A stretch of DNA of 60,000 nt from Lineus longissimus (lineage: Eukaryota > Nemertea > Pilidiophora > Heteronemertea > Lineidae). Under the pieces are notes generated by a model. It was not told the DNA's origin and made no database searches. It saw nothing but the letters and a program-made list of their open reading frames with translations. Below are positions 27,457 through 39,447 of the stretch, one piece after another. The stretch's first letter is position 1; each line of letters starts with the position of its first letter. The stretch lies in NCBI RefSeq assembly GCF_910592395.1, contig NC_088314.1, forward strand, positions 8,558,001 through 8,618,000, in the 5' to 3' direction. Position numbers and translations under genes: made by a program.

Positions 27457-27588
27457 TTTTTCGCACAAGGAGTTGTGCGCGCGAGGAAAAATTTCGAACG
27501 ACGCTTTCCTGTAACAAACCTGTTAGTTCGCAGCTGAGCTGGGGAATCGAGGCTATGCATACTTATATAGTATATATAATATGCAAAC

Positions 27589-28060
27589 GCAATGCATTGG
27601 CGGAATGCACTGCGCCTCCACTCCCCTACCACTCTATTCTAACCTTAGAAGGTGTCATGACCGATTCGTCCGAGAATTCCCCGGGTATTGTAGCCATCCT
27701 TGTTGCACTTAGCAGGACCAGGTAAAACAAAAGTTCCTGAAACTAATATTGACAATGCACACTGCAATGCATTATAGGCAAACAGACTGCGTATTGAAAT
27801 ATTCTCCAACCACTCTTCTGATGATCTTCTGATGACCTTGACGGTGTGTCATGTCGGATTCGTTTTTAAATGCCCCCGGGTATATTGTAGCCAACCTTTT
27901 AGTACTTCGCTGGGCCAGGGAGGAAAGGCGGTATTGAGGCAAACATTGACTTTTGACCTTCTGCATGAACAAAATGAACGCAATGCACTGGCCGCTGTCC
28001 CTTTCTTCCTGGCGCTCGCCTGACCTTGGTGTAATATCCAATTCGATTTATTCCTAGGAC
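27589..28060. repeat. Degenerate tandem duplication, about 2.5 units of about 190-215 bp
   Basis: Each unit starts near a GCAATGCATTGGC-like sequence (27589, 27760, 27975), followed by a GGTGTCATGACCGATTCG-like block and a GGGTATTGTAGCCA block. The first two units carry both blocks (near 27646-27722 and 27838-27918); the third is partial. Open frames on both strands here appear to be by-products of the repeat. Confidence 0.5.
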
Positions 28061-29011
28061 AGTTTAAGCCATTGCTCTTATGCTTTTAGTACCATTATGG
28101 GTCAGCTTCTGGTAACCCAATAATCCCATTAGGGTTATTGGTTTGCCAAAGGAAAGTGGAACGCGATCGTTAGTGCTCTGTGAACTCAGTCTATATGTGT
28201 CTAGTATATAATGCATATTTTGGTAGTATAATCAAATATATCAAAATACCTGTAGTTAGTATGTGGGATACGCATTGCATGTGTCATTTAATGCTCATTC
28301 TTCGGTGTCATTAAAGTATGGCAGAGCCGGATCCATGATTTCGCGAAAAAAGGGGGAGGGGTTTTCTTCTCGTCTTGTCTTTTCATTGGGAAGTGTTAAA
28401 ACCTGGTAAAACATAATTGTTCTGCCAATGAAATGGGGGGCTGGGGGCATGGGTATACGAAGTCACAACATCCATATTGGCACAATCCATTTGGGAGCTG
28501 ATATTCTGTCCGGAAGGACACAGTGCAGGCGATGCACAAAATCTGACTTGAACATGGACAGAACGTTAAGGATTGAAAGAAAACATCATCCTATAACGAA
28601 CACAAAACGTGTCGATAGAATTAATTCACGCCCACTGTTATAGCGATCTCATACGTGGACATAACGATCATCTCACGACGTTCCCAGTTGGAAACGCATA
28701 CGTGATATTAGTTCTGTGTTCGTAGCTTTGATGTTAATACCGTACGTGATCAATTAATTACCAGCAAGACATAGGAATCGATGCAAGAACCTTTAACAAT
28801 ACGCGGTCATTAGATGAGAAGCTTATAGAACGTTGTATCAAATTACATTGGCAGAGCTCATGTATCATAAATGATATTGAACGCCCTCATGGCGAGATGT
28901 ATTTTTGTGGTCCGATGGTGCTTTATATGTAATGGCTTTTTCCAACTAAGGTATCTTTGTACAGCACTCGACCTGTGAAGCCCGGAGCGGTTCGAACCGA
29001 CGACTCTTGTA

Positions 29012-29165
29012 TGACAGATAGGGTTATTGGAAAGCAGTGGAAACATCAGCGCCTGTGGCCTCTGAGATATCTGGTTCGATTCCCGGTCGGTCCCGATACA
29101 CTCATGTGATAGAGGGCGACTCTCTTCGACAACATACGCTTTCTCCGAGGTATCTGGTATAAAGT
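29012..29165 (+). mobile_element. tRNA-related SINE candidate
   Basis: A stretch near 29040-29100 resembles a degenerate tRNA: a TGG-x-x-AGCAGTGG region like an A box, then GGTTCGATTCC, a perfect B-box type motif, with a T-arm stem that does not pair fully. About 70 bp of unrelated sequence follows. This arrangement is typical of a tRNA-derived SINE rather than a functional tRNA. A second GGTTCGAACC motif lies just upstream at about 28990. The borders and class are uncertain. Confidence 0.35.
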
Positions 29166-30007
29166 AGTTCTGCCTGAAATTTATTACTGGTACAGTGAAA
29201 GCAATCTACAGAGAACAGAATACTTAGAATTTACACTGATGACACATAATTTAGCGGTTCCCATGTCTACTTTTAATGCATTTGAAGAACATAGATTAGA
29301 AAAAGCAGGTTCCCTGGGTAGTAGTGCAGTAATAAATATAACTATTCGTTGTTTTTTTGGAAAAGCATTTAGATGTATCGGTCCATGTATATCCAACAGT
29401 AAATTTGCAGTCTGTACAGTACGGAGGGTGTTATTCGTAAACCTTAAGAAAAATGACTACTGTATAAACGCCTTTTGTTCCTAAAAATGTTGATGATGAG
29501 CAAAGGTAGTAAGTATCTGAGACTAGTAAATTTCACGTAGTTTTTCTATGAAACTAACAAGATGTATATCCGACAAAACAAAAAGTAAATTGTAACATAT
29601 CAAATCACGTTATTAAAAATATAGAGGTAGTGCAGTTTATTTTATAACTTGATTCTGCACAATGCGAATTATTATAAAAAAATATATTTTTGTTTTTCTG
29701 CACTCTGCGTTTCCACAGACTGTTGGCTTGAATGCGCAGTTTTTCCTCGTTCCGAGTTCGCTTGTGACACAAAATGACCATTTCCTTTGACTCTTCGGAT
29801 GTTCCCATTGTTTGTGATAGGGACATGATATGTAGACAATGAAATCAACACCACAACTACACACGTTCATGCATCCGCAGCCTAAAATGAACAGTTTCCC
29901 ACGTGTCCCCAAGAGAGGGAAGATTTTCCTGTCTTTTGCACAAAACTTAATCAAATGTAGAATGTAGCCGATTTTACTCCTATGTTCATGTTCCCACACA
30001 CTGTTAT

Positions 30008-30520
30008 TGTATTACGAGTGACATTCATCAACAGCCACTTTACCAGTTTTGCATGTGATGCACGCCACTTTCTCACTTTGTATATGGGTCATACGAGGAA
30101 TGTTCATCAATAACAATGTTACCAGATCATCCTGTAATGCACACGACTTTCCTACACATTGTGTATGTGTCATACAAAGGGTGTTCATCAACGGTAATGT
30201 TACCAGATCCTCTTATGATGCGCACGACTTTCCTACACATTGTGTATGCGTCATACAAAGGGTGTTCATCAACAGAAATGTTACCAGATCTTCCTGTAAT
30301 GTACAGGATTTTCCTACACTTTGCATATCGATCATACAAGGGATGTTCATCAACAATAATGTTACCCGATTTTCCTGTAATGCACAGCACCTTTCCACAC
30401 ACTGTGCATGTTATCTACAGGTTAACATCAATGATACCAAATTTTCCTGTGATACATAGCACTTTCCCACTCATTGTGTATGCGTTACAAGATATGTTCA
30501 CCAACAGCAATGTTACCCGA
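30008..30520. repeat. 81-bp minisatellite, about six units
   Basis: A unit beginning TCATACAAAGGGTGTTCATC starts at 30089, 30170, 30251 and 30332, exactly 81 bp apart, with diverged units before and after. Because 81 is a multiple of three, frames stay open over several units on both strands. I see no start context, splice site or domain, and the units differ by substitutions that do not favour one frame, so I call it a repeat, not a gene. A faint further unit may begin near 29960. Confidence 0.85.
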
Positions 30521-32897
30521 GTCAATAACACAAGTGCAGTTACAGTGTGACTTGGAGCATAGACATTCTATTACATACTACATGAATACATGCCAACTCA
30601 ACTTAACCAGTAAATGCCGATTTCGGCAAATTTCGTCTGATGCTAGTTGCTACTACTGCAAAATCAGGAAAACGGTCATCGTTCCAGTTACGCCATTACA
30701 ATTGATGAAAGATTTTGAAAGTTGTTGAACAAATAATCATTAGTAACCAACCCTTAACAGGAGTTGGCCTAAAATAGAAACTGGAATGCCAGATTTGAAT
30801 ACGGAAAACACTTCTAAAAGCATCCAATGCAAGACGAAAAGCTGCGGAGAAGAAAAAAACTAGTTTCATTATTTCCTAAGTTGCCACTCGTTCTACTTCA
30901 AAGTTTTCTCCTATCAGTGACATTATGTATACCATACATTTATACCCCCCCCCCCCGAAACACTAATAACTATAGCTGAAACAAAAATAAGAAGAAAACG
31001 ACAAGATTAAACAACGGACTCACCTATTTTGTTCGAACTCACGTCACGACTGAACTATAGATCCAAAGAATCAGTTCTGGTGCTATGACCAAATCTGACC
31101 TTTGTTTATATCAAGCAGACGACCGTGACGCATGCGCAGAAGAGCTACCTGTGGTATCGCGGTGATAAGTCGAGATCACCTTTGCATATCGTGGAGTAAG
31201 GAGGGTATCCGTAATTTCCTTGCGAAGAATTCCATAAATGACAATGCTGTTGGTACGGATGGCAATTTTGCTTCTCTGCGCCAAGGCCGGCTCTGGCAGC
31301 GAAGCGGCTAAGACGACTAGCCGGCAGTAACTCTCCTAATGGCCATATAGTGCGCCGAGCGACGCTGCAATAATAACTCAGATGAATCGTGCGCGTTTAT
31401 TGCATCTCCGTATACCGTATGGAGAAAGTTGCGGAATAGGATAATGAATGTTTGCCATTTATTTCCATTGCTTTCGAGTCTGGCGTCCGTTTAGGGGCTA
31501 TAAATTTTATTTCTGAAACCTCTATGGTCGAAGAGAAGGATTTGGAAACAACTGGAGACATGGTATTAGGTGACGTGGTATGACAAAAGAATTTCCGTTT
31601 AGAATTTATTCAAGAATTGAAGTAACGAGAAGTGGTCCTCAGTTTGTTTGCCGTGCAACCTAAAGGTTACTTTTGACGTTACTGTGCCAATGACAAACCA
31701 CTGTACAGTTCTATACAACATCTATTACAAATTTTGCGTAAGCTAAAGAATTTGCATAATGCTTGAGAACTGCTGTTATCCGATGCACCACTAAATGTAC
31801 TACGAACACCTTACAAGTATGAAAAACACTGGTCATGGATCGTCGTAAAAATCAGTCAATGGGTTATTTTCCGAAGGTTCTAAAAACCTTTATCTACAGC
31901 GCCTGCGAGAAATACATTTTCTTGTTGCATGCGGATTGTACATGTAGTGCACGAATGCATTATAAATGTCAGTTGACCTTGCCAACTTGTCATATGTGCC
32001 ATGTGTAAAGGAAACAAAAAAAACAACAAAAAAACAAAACAAAAAACATGTATGCGTGAGTGAAATGAGTGGAGTATGTTAAGGAAAATGCAAACGTGCG
32101 CTGAAGGAGTTTATGAAACCTTTTCTGACTGTATATACTGTAGTTGAAATGTACTACATGAGGTACAGGTGAAGTCATGTTTATTTTCATCTAGCTCGAA
32201 ACGTAGTTTTTTTCAGCAGAGATAGCCATAATTACGTATGTAATGCTAATCTCATATATCATGGTAACTAATAAAACCCCTCAAAACTACAGTTTCGTTC
32301 TTAGATGCTTTACAACTAACTGACTATAAGGAAACAACATGTATACGGACCAATCGTAATACGTTCCGTATTTCATGCCTCTATCCATGCAATTGGCGTC
32401 TGACAGCAATCCCATTTTAAACTATCAAATTATAGGATGCATTTTGCAAATGGTTTTAATCTTGCCAGTTCGGTGATGAATGACAGAGGTTTATTTCAAT
32501 TAAGTTAATGCATAACTGCCTTGAATTAATGTATAAACTTTGAAAAGCTTCGATACATTAGATATATCATTTTTTGCCGGTTGTCAACATGTAAATTAAC
32601 AATTCATGTTTTTTGATATTTTGTCATTACAGTACTGTAATAATTATTTCGCGTTCACGCTTGAAAATCTTAGTCATATATCATCATAGAAACAACAAAA
32701 AAACAAAAGGAAAATAGATCTTGTGGACGTTTAAAGGGATAAGTGCAATCGACGATAAGAGCGCGCAATGACCCTTTAGAATAAAGTTACTACTGACTCT
32801 ACAGATGCAATGAAAGCTACATATGAAGTTTCTCGATATTCGAGTATACATGTCCAGGGCGTGTATCTCTTTTAACAGATATCATGCACTTGTCGTA
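30521..32897. other. Non-coding stretch without a supported gene
   Basis: No supported gene. It holds a C12 homopolymer (30945-30956), a GACGCATGCGCAG sequence at 31128-31140 that resembles an NRF1 site but lacks an associated transcript, and an A-rich AAC tract at about 32011-32047. Confidence 0.45.
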
Positions 32898-33125
32898 TCG
32901 CAACTGGCAGTTGCACACCAGGCGAATAGTGCAACTCACGCGGGTAAAATGTGTTCAGTTGCACAGAATCACTTAGTATGCGGCGACCGTAGCGGTTGTG
33001 ACATGCCCATAACCTGTTTCTCGAATTCAGCAAATCTGAATGAATTGACGGAGTGCCCGACTTCTTCGTAATACGTGACTGAAAATCAATCAGTCGGGAC
33101 ATATTCAGAATTTCTGCCCATCAGA
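32898..33125 (-). repeat. Dispersed repeat shared with the family introns
   Basis: Read on the minus strand, this segment matches the intron of tandem copy A at 42143-42362 (and the same place in copies B and C) over about 220 bp, including a GGTCGCCGCATA block and a TCGGGCACTCCG block. In the tandem genes it lies inside the intron; here it lies downstream of exon 2 of the minus-strand gene, in the same orientation relative to transcription. A second, more degenerate copy sits at about 41936-42075 in each intron, so it behaves as a dispersed repeat. Confidence 0.65.
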
Positions 33126-33427
33126 TTAATTAACAAGTTTTTCTCGTGTCATGTGACTTCAAATCATCCAATCACACGGGCTACGTTATTTTTGTATATA
33201 CATGACTGTATACATTGGGAGGGAGATTGTCAAGAATATAGTCCATTTGAACTGGACCCAGATGCGCCCGTTGATTCGGTCGTATCAATGGATCAGTCGC
33301 AAAGGGCTAACATCACATTTTCCGCCAATCTCCAAGTGAAGACACTTTTACCAAGGGGTCATTGTGGGCCCGGTAGAAAGAGAGGATTTTAGAGGATTCA
33401 AGAAATTCAACGAAATGGGCTAAAACA

Positions 33428-34384
33428 TTATGTCCCCAATTCCCAAACGTTGATTTCAGCCAACCATTTATTGTACATGTTGTTAAATACTGCAATACGG
33501 TCACGTTCTAAAACAGTAGCTTGGTATTGCAAAATCTGACCATTATTTCGTATTATGAAATTATGACGACCTGGAAAATTAGCTCTGTACATATCTCTAG
33601 CGGTAACTTGGTGAGCCCACTTGCTCTGTCTTACTTTATTGAAGTCGACGTTAACCATTTCCGACCCATCGCGGATGAATAATAACCTGTTGTTGGTTTC
33701 ATCAAATAAAATATCCGTGATGACACCTTCCGATTCTGGAATATTGAAAACTTTCTGGTCTAACGTGCTGGTATTCCTGTTATGAATATACAACTTAATT
33801 TGACCGCCCTTTTCAGGAAGATTTTTACAAATCACGAAGTCGCCTAGGCCATTGGAAGCCGTGAGCCAGCCTGCACTGAAATATTGGTGTAAAACTTGAT
33901 CAAAATTAAGATTAAGAATAATCTTTTTATTTTTATTCTTTTTCATCACATGACCAAACAAAATCTTGCCCTTACTAGAGTCTTCTAAAGAAGGGCAATT
34001 AACAAGAACCCTATTCCCGTCCAAAACAATCGAAGACCTGGCGCACTGAAACGATGCGGCGTGAACAAATTTCAAATGCACTACCCCCGCCACGTTTCCA
34101 TCCAGATCTAAAAGTGCCATCCCTTTCTCCCAATGAACCATAATTGTGTCAGCATATTCCCCAAATATAGCGAATTTGCCTTTAAGTATTAAGTGTTCTT
34201 CTAAATGCAAAATCCCTAAACTCATCCTGAATTCATATAGGTGAAATGTAGTTTTTAAGGTGTCTTCCAGTTCGAAGTTGGTTACAATAATTTTATCTTT
34301 TTTCCTGAAGTAGTAGACCTCATCGTTGTATTTTACGAAATGTTTCATGGTTAGCACGTTTCTTTTGTAGTAGGACAGTTGAAC
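33428..34384 (-). CDS. PAN-family gene (minus-strand copy), exon 2
   Basis: This exon encodes 318 residues of the unnamed C-terminal domain and a stop. It starts after a strong acceptor (TTTCCTTTCAG) in phase 0, as in the tandem copies. Conserved with the tandem copies are V-Q-L-S-Y-Y-K-R at the start, G-E-Y-x-D-T, V-L-D-G-N-R-V, G-H-V-x-K-K, N-R-N-T-x-x-L-D-Q-K-V-F, V-I-T-D-I-L, P-G-R-H-N-F-I and K-W-L-x-E-I-N-V-W. Overall identity looks near half, yet the frame is intact, which suggests selection on the protein. The frame is also open upstream of the acceptor to 34609, and a second acceptor lies 72 bp upstream (see findings). Joined to the exon at 36150-36452 it gives about 419 residues. 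Inferred to be a secreted PAN protein of unknown role. Confidence 0.75.
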   Translation of the reverse strand, partial: VQLSYYKRNVLTMKHFVKYNDEVYYFRKKDKIIVTNFELEDTLKTTFHLYEFRMSLGILHLEEHLILKGKFAIFGEYADTIMVHWEKGMALLDLDGNVAGVVHLKFVHAASFQCARSSIVLDGNRVLVNCPSLEDSSKGKILFGHVMKKNKNKKIILNLNFDQVLHQYFSAGWLTASNGLGDFVICKNLPEKGGQIKLYIHNRNTSTLDQKVFNIPESEGVITDILFDETNNRLLFIRDGSEMVNVDFNKVRQSKWAHQVTARDMYRANFPGRHNFIIRNNGQILQYQATVLERDRIAVFNNMYNKWLAEINVWELGT

Positions 34385-36149
34385 CTGAAAGGAAACGCAT
34401 GGTGACCGTACCAAAGTTGGGAGTTCAAGTAAAACAGAGATGTAAAAACCTTGAACCTGAAAGGATACACTAATCATCGTCGTCATGCTCTTGTACCGAT
34501 GACGCAGATAGTGGTGTCCCTTGCCTAACTCGGGCACATCACCACCCACATGTCTCTGTAAGTGAAGTTTGATGAGCTGCAAAATACTTTTTTTAGTAAT
34601 ATCCTTCATAGGGAGGTCAACGTAGAGAGAATGTTGCAGTAGGAGCTATCGAGGCCGCACTTTTATTTACTAAAGTAAAATACTTTCAAGTACACATTGT
34701 ATAGAATTATGCGTCGTACAGTCGTGCTTTTGAACAGCATTTACACGCCGATTTTGCAGCTCAAGACGTCAGAGCAGAAAGATTAACACATAAATGCAAC
34801 TGTTTCGACTTGGCCGTTCTTGCAGACTTGGTCTGCCATCCACATTCCTGGCTGAGCAAACCTAGTGACAACTCCCTATAGCCATCTGCGAGTGAGTTCC
34901 TTCGCCTTCACTCTGTTCTCGCGTGAGTGATATTAAAATCGTTATAACGCTACGACAGACACGCTCTCTCATACTCTACCTAAAAATTATACACCTGAAA
35001 TTATTGGTTGTGATGGTAACTCTGGTGTTGGATTTCAGTAACGACACCAACGGCCTAGTAACCAAACAACCCTGAATTGTCATCCATCCAATTTTATAAT
35101 TCAAAAACCGACATTTTCAGTAAATATCAACTTTTAGGTCTGTTATACGTTCACCAATACTCTCTTTAACGCTTAAGTAATCTATGTATTATTTGACCAT
35201 TTTATTACTTAGTGCTCTCTTTTATCCTCTTTCTCTATTGGCACAGCACACAATGTTGATTTTGTTCAACTTATGTTGATTTTTTTCACCTTATGCAAAA
35301 TGTAAATTTTATACGGATTCAATAAACGTTTTGAAATTGTAATCTGTAATTCCGTTCGATGTCACCAACATCAAGCGAACAATGACTGTTTGAATACAGG
35401 GTGTGAAAAATGACTTGCGCCGGATTTGCGCTTGCATCACAATGCAGTAAATGGAATCAGAATCTTCAAACAAGAGGCTCATGGATCTGGCGCTCAGCTG
35501 AAATACATGGGTACAATGTACAAACCTTGGAAAGCACCTGGTAGGTTTCTTTCAACCTCAATTTTGTAAACATATTCATATGCCTATAGCACGCATACAT
35601 ACCAAAGTAAAAAGACTCTTGGACAAATAATGACGAAACGTGCCACTTATTAGTGAAATTTAAGAACCTGACCTCTATGACATTAGACAGTTGACTTCCA
35701 TCGGCTGAGCTAATAATAATGAGAAATTCTGATGGAAACAAATTGCCTTCTCTCTCCTTTTTTAATTCCTTCAGCAGAAAATGTTACACAGAAGTTTTTC
35801 GAACATTTTCACCTAAGGCATTGGAAAAAAGAGTAATGCAGGTCTTTTTTATTTTTCAACATGATACATAATTGTAGCTTAACTCCTGCACACTTTTCTT
35901 GTAAACCTCAACTGCTTGCCATATAATGGTCACAGGCATAAGAGGCGAATGACTTCCCAGTGCGTAGTACCTGCATGGAAATCCTTCGCCAGATGTCCCA
36001 TAAGAAAACCAACTGCCGTCAGTTTTTTAAGTGCGTACCTTTTATTGATGTGATCTTTATACGGGTACCTCGTGTGATTACCATTGCCATGCTTACACAG
36101 GCACATGATCGCGGATATATATTTTCCATGCCTGCAACCACAAACATAC
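34385..36149 (-). other. Intron of the minus-strand PAN-family gene
   Basis: A phase-0 intron of 1765 bp with donor GTATGT (after CAA) and acceptor TTTCAG. Its length is close to that of tandem copy A (1786 bp), but I could not align the interiors except near the splice sites. No additional exon was recognised. Confidence 0.7.
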
Positions 36150-36452
36150 TTGCTTTGACCAGCGTGAGTACATCAAACTTCCCACTGCCGTCTCCAAGAG
36201 TAAAATACCAGCTTTCAATCGGCTGATCTGGCAAACTTTCTGTTTCCTGACGAAATTGAACGTCTGACATTTGGGGTCACTTTTACAGTGTGAAGAACAT
36301 TCGAGAATGGAATCAACCTCCGGAAGAGTTTCGTCGGGGGAGGCAATAGAGACGTCTGGTCGATTCGTTTTGAACAACGCCGACAACCCAGTGCTTGACG
36401 TGAAGAAAGACGCCGGTAACATCACAAGCACTATCGAGTAGGCCATTGCCAT
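36150..36452 (-). CDS. PAN-family gene (minus-strand copy), exon 1
   Basis: A 303-bp exon with ATG at 36452 encodes 101 residues: a hydrophobic signal peptide (about residues 1-24), then a PAN/apple-like core with Cys 52, 56, 62 and 74 in C-x3-C-x5-C-x11-C spacing and the P-K-C-x-T-F-N-F motif. It ends in phase 0 at the donor CAA|GTATGT. Sequence before the ATG resembles that before the tandem copies (GAAGCAGGTTG and AATCTGTAGGAA blocks), so the shared 5' leader extends beyond the coding part. The gene runs head-to-head with the tandem array. PAN modules in other proteins bind proteins or sugars; here the partner is unknown. Confidence 0.75.
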
Positions 36453-37589
36453 CGTTCCTACAGATTACTCGCAACCTGCTTCAGATATTAACATCGATAG
36501 GAAATTTAGACATGGGGAATATCAAATATTGACCCTAAATATTCTGGCGTCACATTTGCATTGAACTCCGATCAGCTTTCATGGACGAATGCAGCGACAT
36601 TTTACATGTTGCCTAAGTTTGGGTACTGATTCTATCCCGTCACTCGACCCCATTCGTTTGATTTCGGTTCGTCGTGATAGTGTTCTGGTTCGGATAAATC
36701 ATGACTATCAAGAAGTACCTCATTGATTGCTATAGGTATTCCAGGACAGTGACGATATCTCTTCAACTCAGACGGTGAGTAGTTTTCCTGACCAGCTTTA
36801 GTCGCAAACCGGCCTCTTGCCGCCATTATTTTGCCAATTTCGTCGCAGTTGAGAAGGATTCAAACCTTAGCCCAATGCACTGTCCATTTTCTTTAAAAAA
36901 AAGCCATGGATCCAATAACTGATGACATAATCTTTCTCGGAGTGCTGCTAACTAAGTTGCGGGCCTGTTGGTGCCCTCAATATAAATTTTGACTCTAATT
37001 TAAACAACGCTGTAGCTCAATCTCCGCAGTGTCCTTCAAAATGAAACGGCAATCAACGCGTGGATCAAATGGGTGAGGAGTCTCAAAACGCTGCTCACTG
37101 AAGCCGTTGGATGCCCCGTTGGTTCGTTCTAAGTCAGGTCGCGCTCGTTCATGGTAGTAGAGATGACATCGCACAATCTCATGATGACCAGCTCCTGAAT
37201 GTGTATGTTACCACTTCATATCAACGTCGGCATATCTACACGCATTGCCATTGAGAAGCATAGTATCCATGACGAATGTGTCTGGAAGCTTGTAACAAAA
37301 ACGTGCACCATGGTAGTTATCTCATCAGTCTCTGTCACCAGAACTTCGATGTGCAGAATAAACATCTCTTTTGAAGAGGCATTCCGTATAATTCATTGTT
37401 ATGTCTACAAATGGTTTTTGAAAGGGCCTGTGTATCAATGGATCTCGTCGCATAATGGATACAATGGTGTTTTGTTTCAAACGATTGAATAGGGAGAGGT
37501 TTCTAACCTTGAAAAATATGTATTATTCTTCACCAAGGTCGAGCCAACTTCAACAAAATTGTTATCATTTCATCTCAACTGAAAATACG
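36453..37589. other. Divergent intergenic region, left part
   Basis: It lies between the minus-strand PAN gene and the MITE copy. No TATA box as clear as in the tandem copies was seen upstream of the minus-strand ATG, and open frames here are short and unremarkable. Confidence 0.4.
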
Positions 37590-37958
37590 GGATGTCCTCG
37601 TGAATACCGGTAGCCTATCCTTTCTGTACTATAAAAGTAGGACCATACATTTCGGAGGTCCACAAAAGAGTACCAGTAGGACTAAGTAGGCCCTTGTCCC
37701 GCCTTTATTGTAACTTGTCATGCACAATCTGCAAAGCACCGCTTCCCATACCGCCCTGGAACATTGACGAACAGAACATACCCGCTATGGTGTGGCTTAC
37801 AGATAATTAGCCAATAACTGTGACGACCTGTGCATACAATAACATTTGAATAACACTGTTCATGGAGTATAAATAGCCAATTATAATACATGCAATATGT
37901 GGCACCCCAAGAGGCCTCTTCAAAATGGCACCCGATACCGGTATTCACGAGGACGACC
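37590..37958 (-). mobile_element. MITE-like element, copy 2 of a 368-bp family
   Basis: The ends are nearly perfect inverted repeats: GTCCTCGTGAATACCGGTA at about 37594 and TACCGGTATTCACGAGGAC at about 37936-37955. The body matches copy 1 at 12634-13001 in opposite orientation. There is no coding capacity for a transposase. It is a non-autonomous DNA transposon by structure, inserted in the spacer between the divergent PAN genes. Confidence 0.7.
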
Positions 37959-39447
37959 TGTATTTATGTATTGTAAGAAGTACATCAAGCGCAACCTTTC
38001 AGTGCATTTCCAAGCTGCAACCAATGGTCATATTATTACAGTACAATGATTGTATATATACGTTTATCAAGACCATTAATTGATTAGACCCTGTAAAAAA
38101 GAGTGAAAACCAATTTTTTTCGTACGCTGGTTACAAATTGAAAATAATTTTCACCACCAATTTTTTTCCAGACTACCATCACCAGGGCAGGGGTTTTTCG
38201 AGTTATTAAGCTTTGATTGCCACATAAATGTTCTTCTGAGGGGAAAAGTTAAGCAGAAATTCAACAATTTTTCAGAAGAGCCTTCTGTACTTCCCTCGAA
38301 AGTATCGCAATGCTCCAAATTGTGTTAACTTAACACAAAGAAAACATGTTTCGCTAAAAATTAAAAGTACACCAAGGCATACACAAGTTGCCGGGCAACA
38401 GTGACTTCAACAACTCAATTTGATTTTTTCTCTTTTTAGCTATGCCACTGCAATTTGCACAAGATTATTTGCAATACATATCTTCAAGACAACCCCGACC
38501 ACGGTTCACATACTACATCATCTTCCTTGCAAATGACCGACCTTTAGTTATTGATGACGTAGTTCCGTCCCTGCTTGAACTGGCCACCTTTGCTCCCAAT
38601 GGCCTTGACAAAGCCATCTCATTATCATAAGATTTTATGGCCTCTAGTCACCCGAAAGTTTGCCACCTGGTTAAAGTAATATATCAAAACATTTTGGTTG
38701 ACGCTGTCTTATTTTAGATGCCATACGTTTTTGTGATTTTATCTATACGTATAGGCCCCCGCCAGGTGGCCAGTGTGTAACCACTATTAGCCGTTTCCGG
38801 GCTGCTCTCTGTAATGTTACCAAGAGAGTGGTTGAGTCACTCTATCGACAGATGTTCAGAATTTATAGCTTATGTGGAGGGAGGGAGGTCGTCGTGGGGA
38901 AAGCAAACAAGTGACGTCAGGTCTCACGTTCTAACACGTGACCTGGTACGCATGCGCTGTTTGACTAATGTTGGCGCAGAGTCAGTAACCAGAGGTATGT
39001 CAACATACTGCGGTACAGGCCTATGTTTGGCTATGAAAATCGAGGTATTTACAAATACGATATCAAAAATCTCTTGCATCGCTGGTTTTCCCGCACAGAT
39101 GAGATTCTTCTCTCCGCGGAGAACTGGCATGTCATTCGCCAAGGTGAACCGTGCTGTCACCGTGTACACAATATAATTCTGTTGTCCAAAGGAAAATAAT
39201 TATGGGCCACCCCCGAGTTTGAACCAACTGCCTTTCGATGCAAGGTGCCTTGTGATTCTTAAAGCAGGACCCACGAAAAAGCCCCTGACGTCAATGAAAA
39301 ACATCGTTTTCGAGACAGTGTATTTTCTGCAATTTAAGGTAAAGATGTTAATTTCCTGTATAATCAGCATAATTTGACGAACGATTTCTGCCATCGCAAT
39401 GAAGCGCTTGCCCTTGGCTCCCTCAAGACTATACTTGTATCATTGTC
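37959..39447. other. Intergenic region before the tandem array
   Basis: Two plus-strand frames (38442-38630, 62 codons, and 38814-39176, 120 codons) have no recognised domain. The first begins just after a TTTTTAG acceptor-like site and reads like protein, but no partner exon was found, so neither is called as a gene. A CACGTGACC and GCATGCGC pair occurs at about 38934-38956. Confidence 0.35.

Noticed and set aside
30049-30550. Overlapping plus- and minus-strand frames of 91-144 codons
   Set aside because: They are produced by the 81-bp repeat, whose period is a multiple of three; no domain, start context or splice support.
31125-31140. GACGCATGCGCAG resembling an NRF1 promoter site
   Set aside because: A short motif with no gene, exon or other promoter element next to it.
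38442-38630. Plus-strand frame of 62 codons after an acceptor-like TTTTTAG
   Set aside because: Reads like protein, but no donor or partner exon was found and the product is not recognised.
38814-39176. Plus-strand frame of 120 codons
   Set aside because: No recognisable domain and lies outside the tandem units; left uncalled.
39205-39260. Possible minus-strand tRNA (GGTTCAAACTC-like B box)
   Set aside because: No matching acceptor stem or A box at the right distance.
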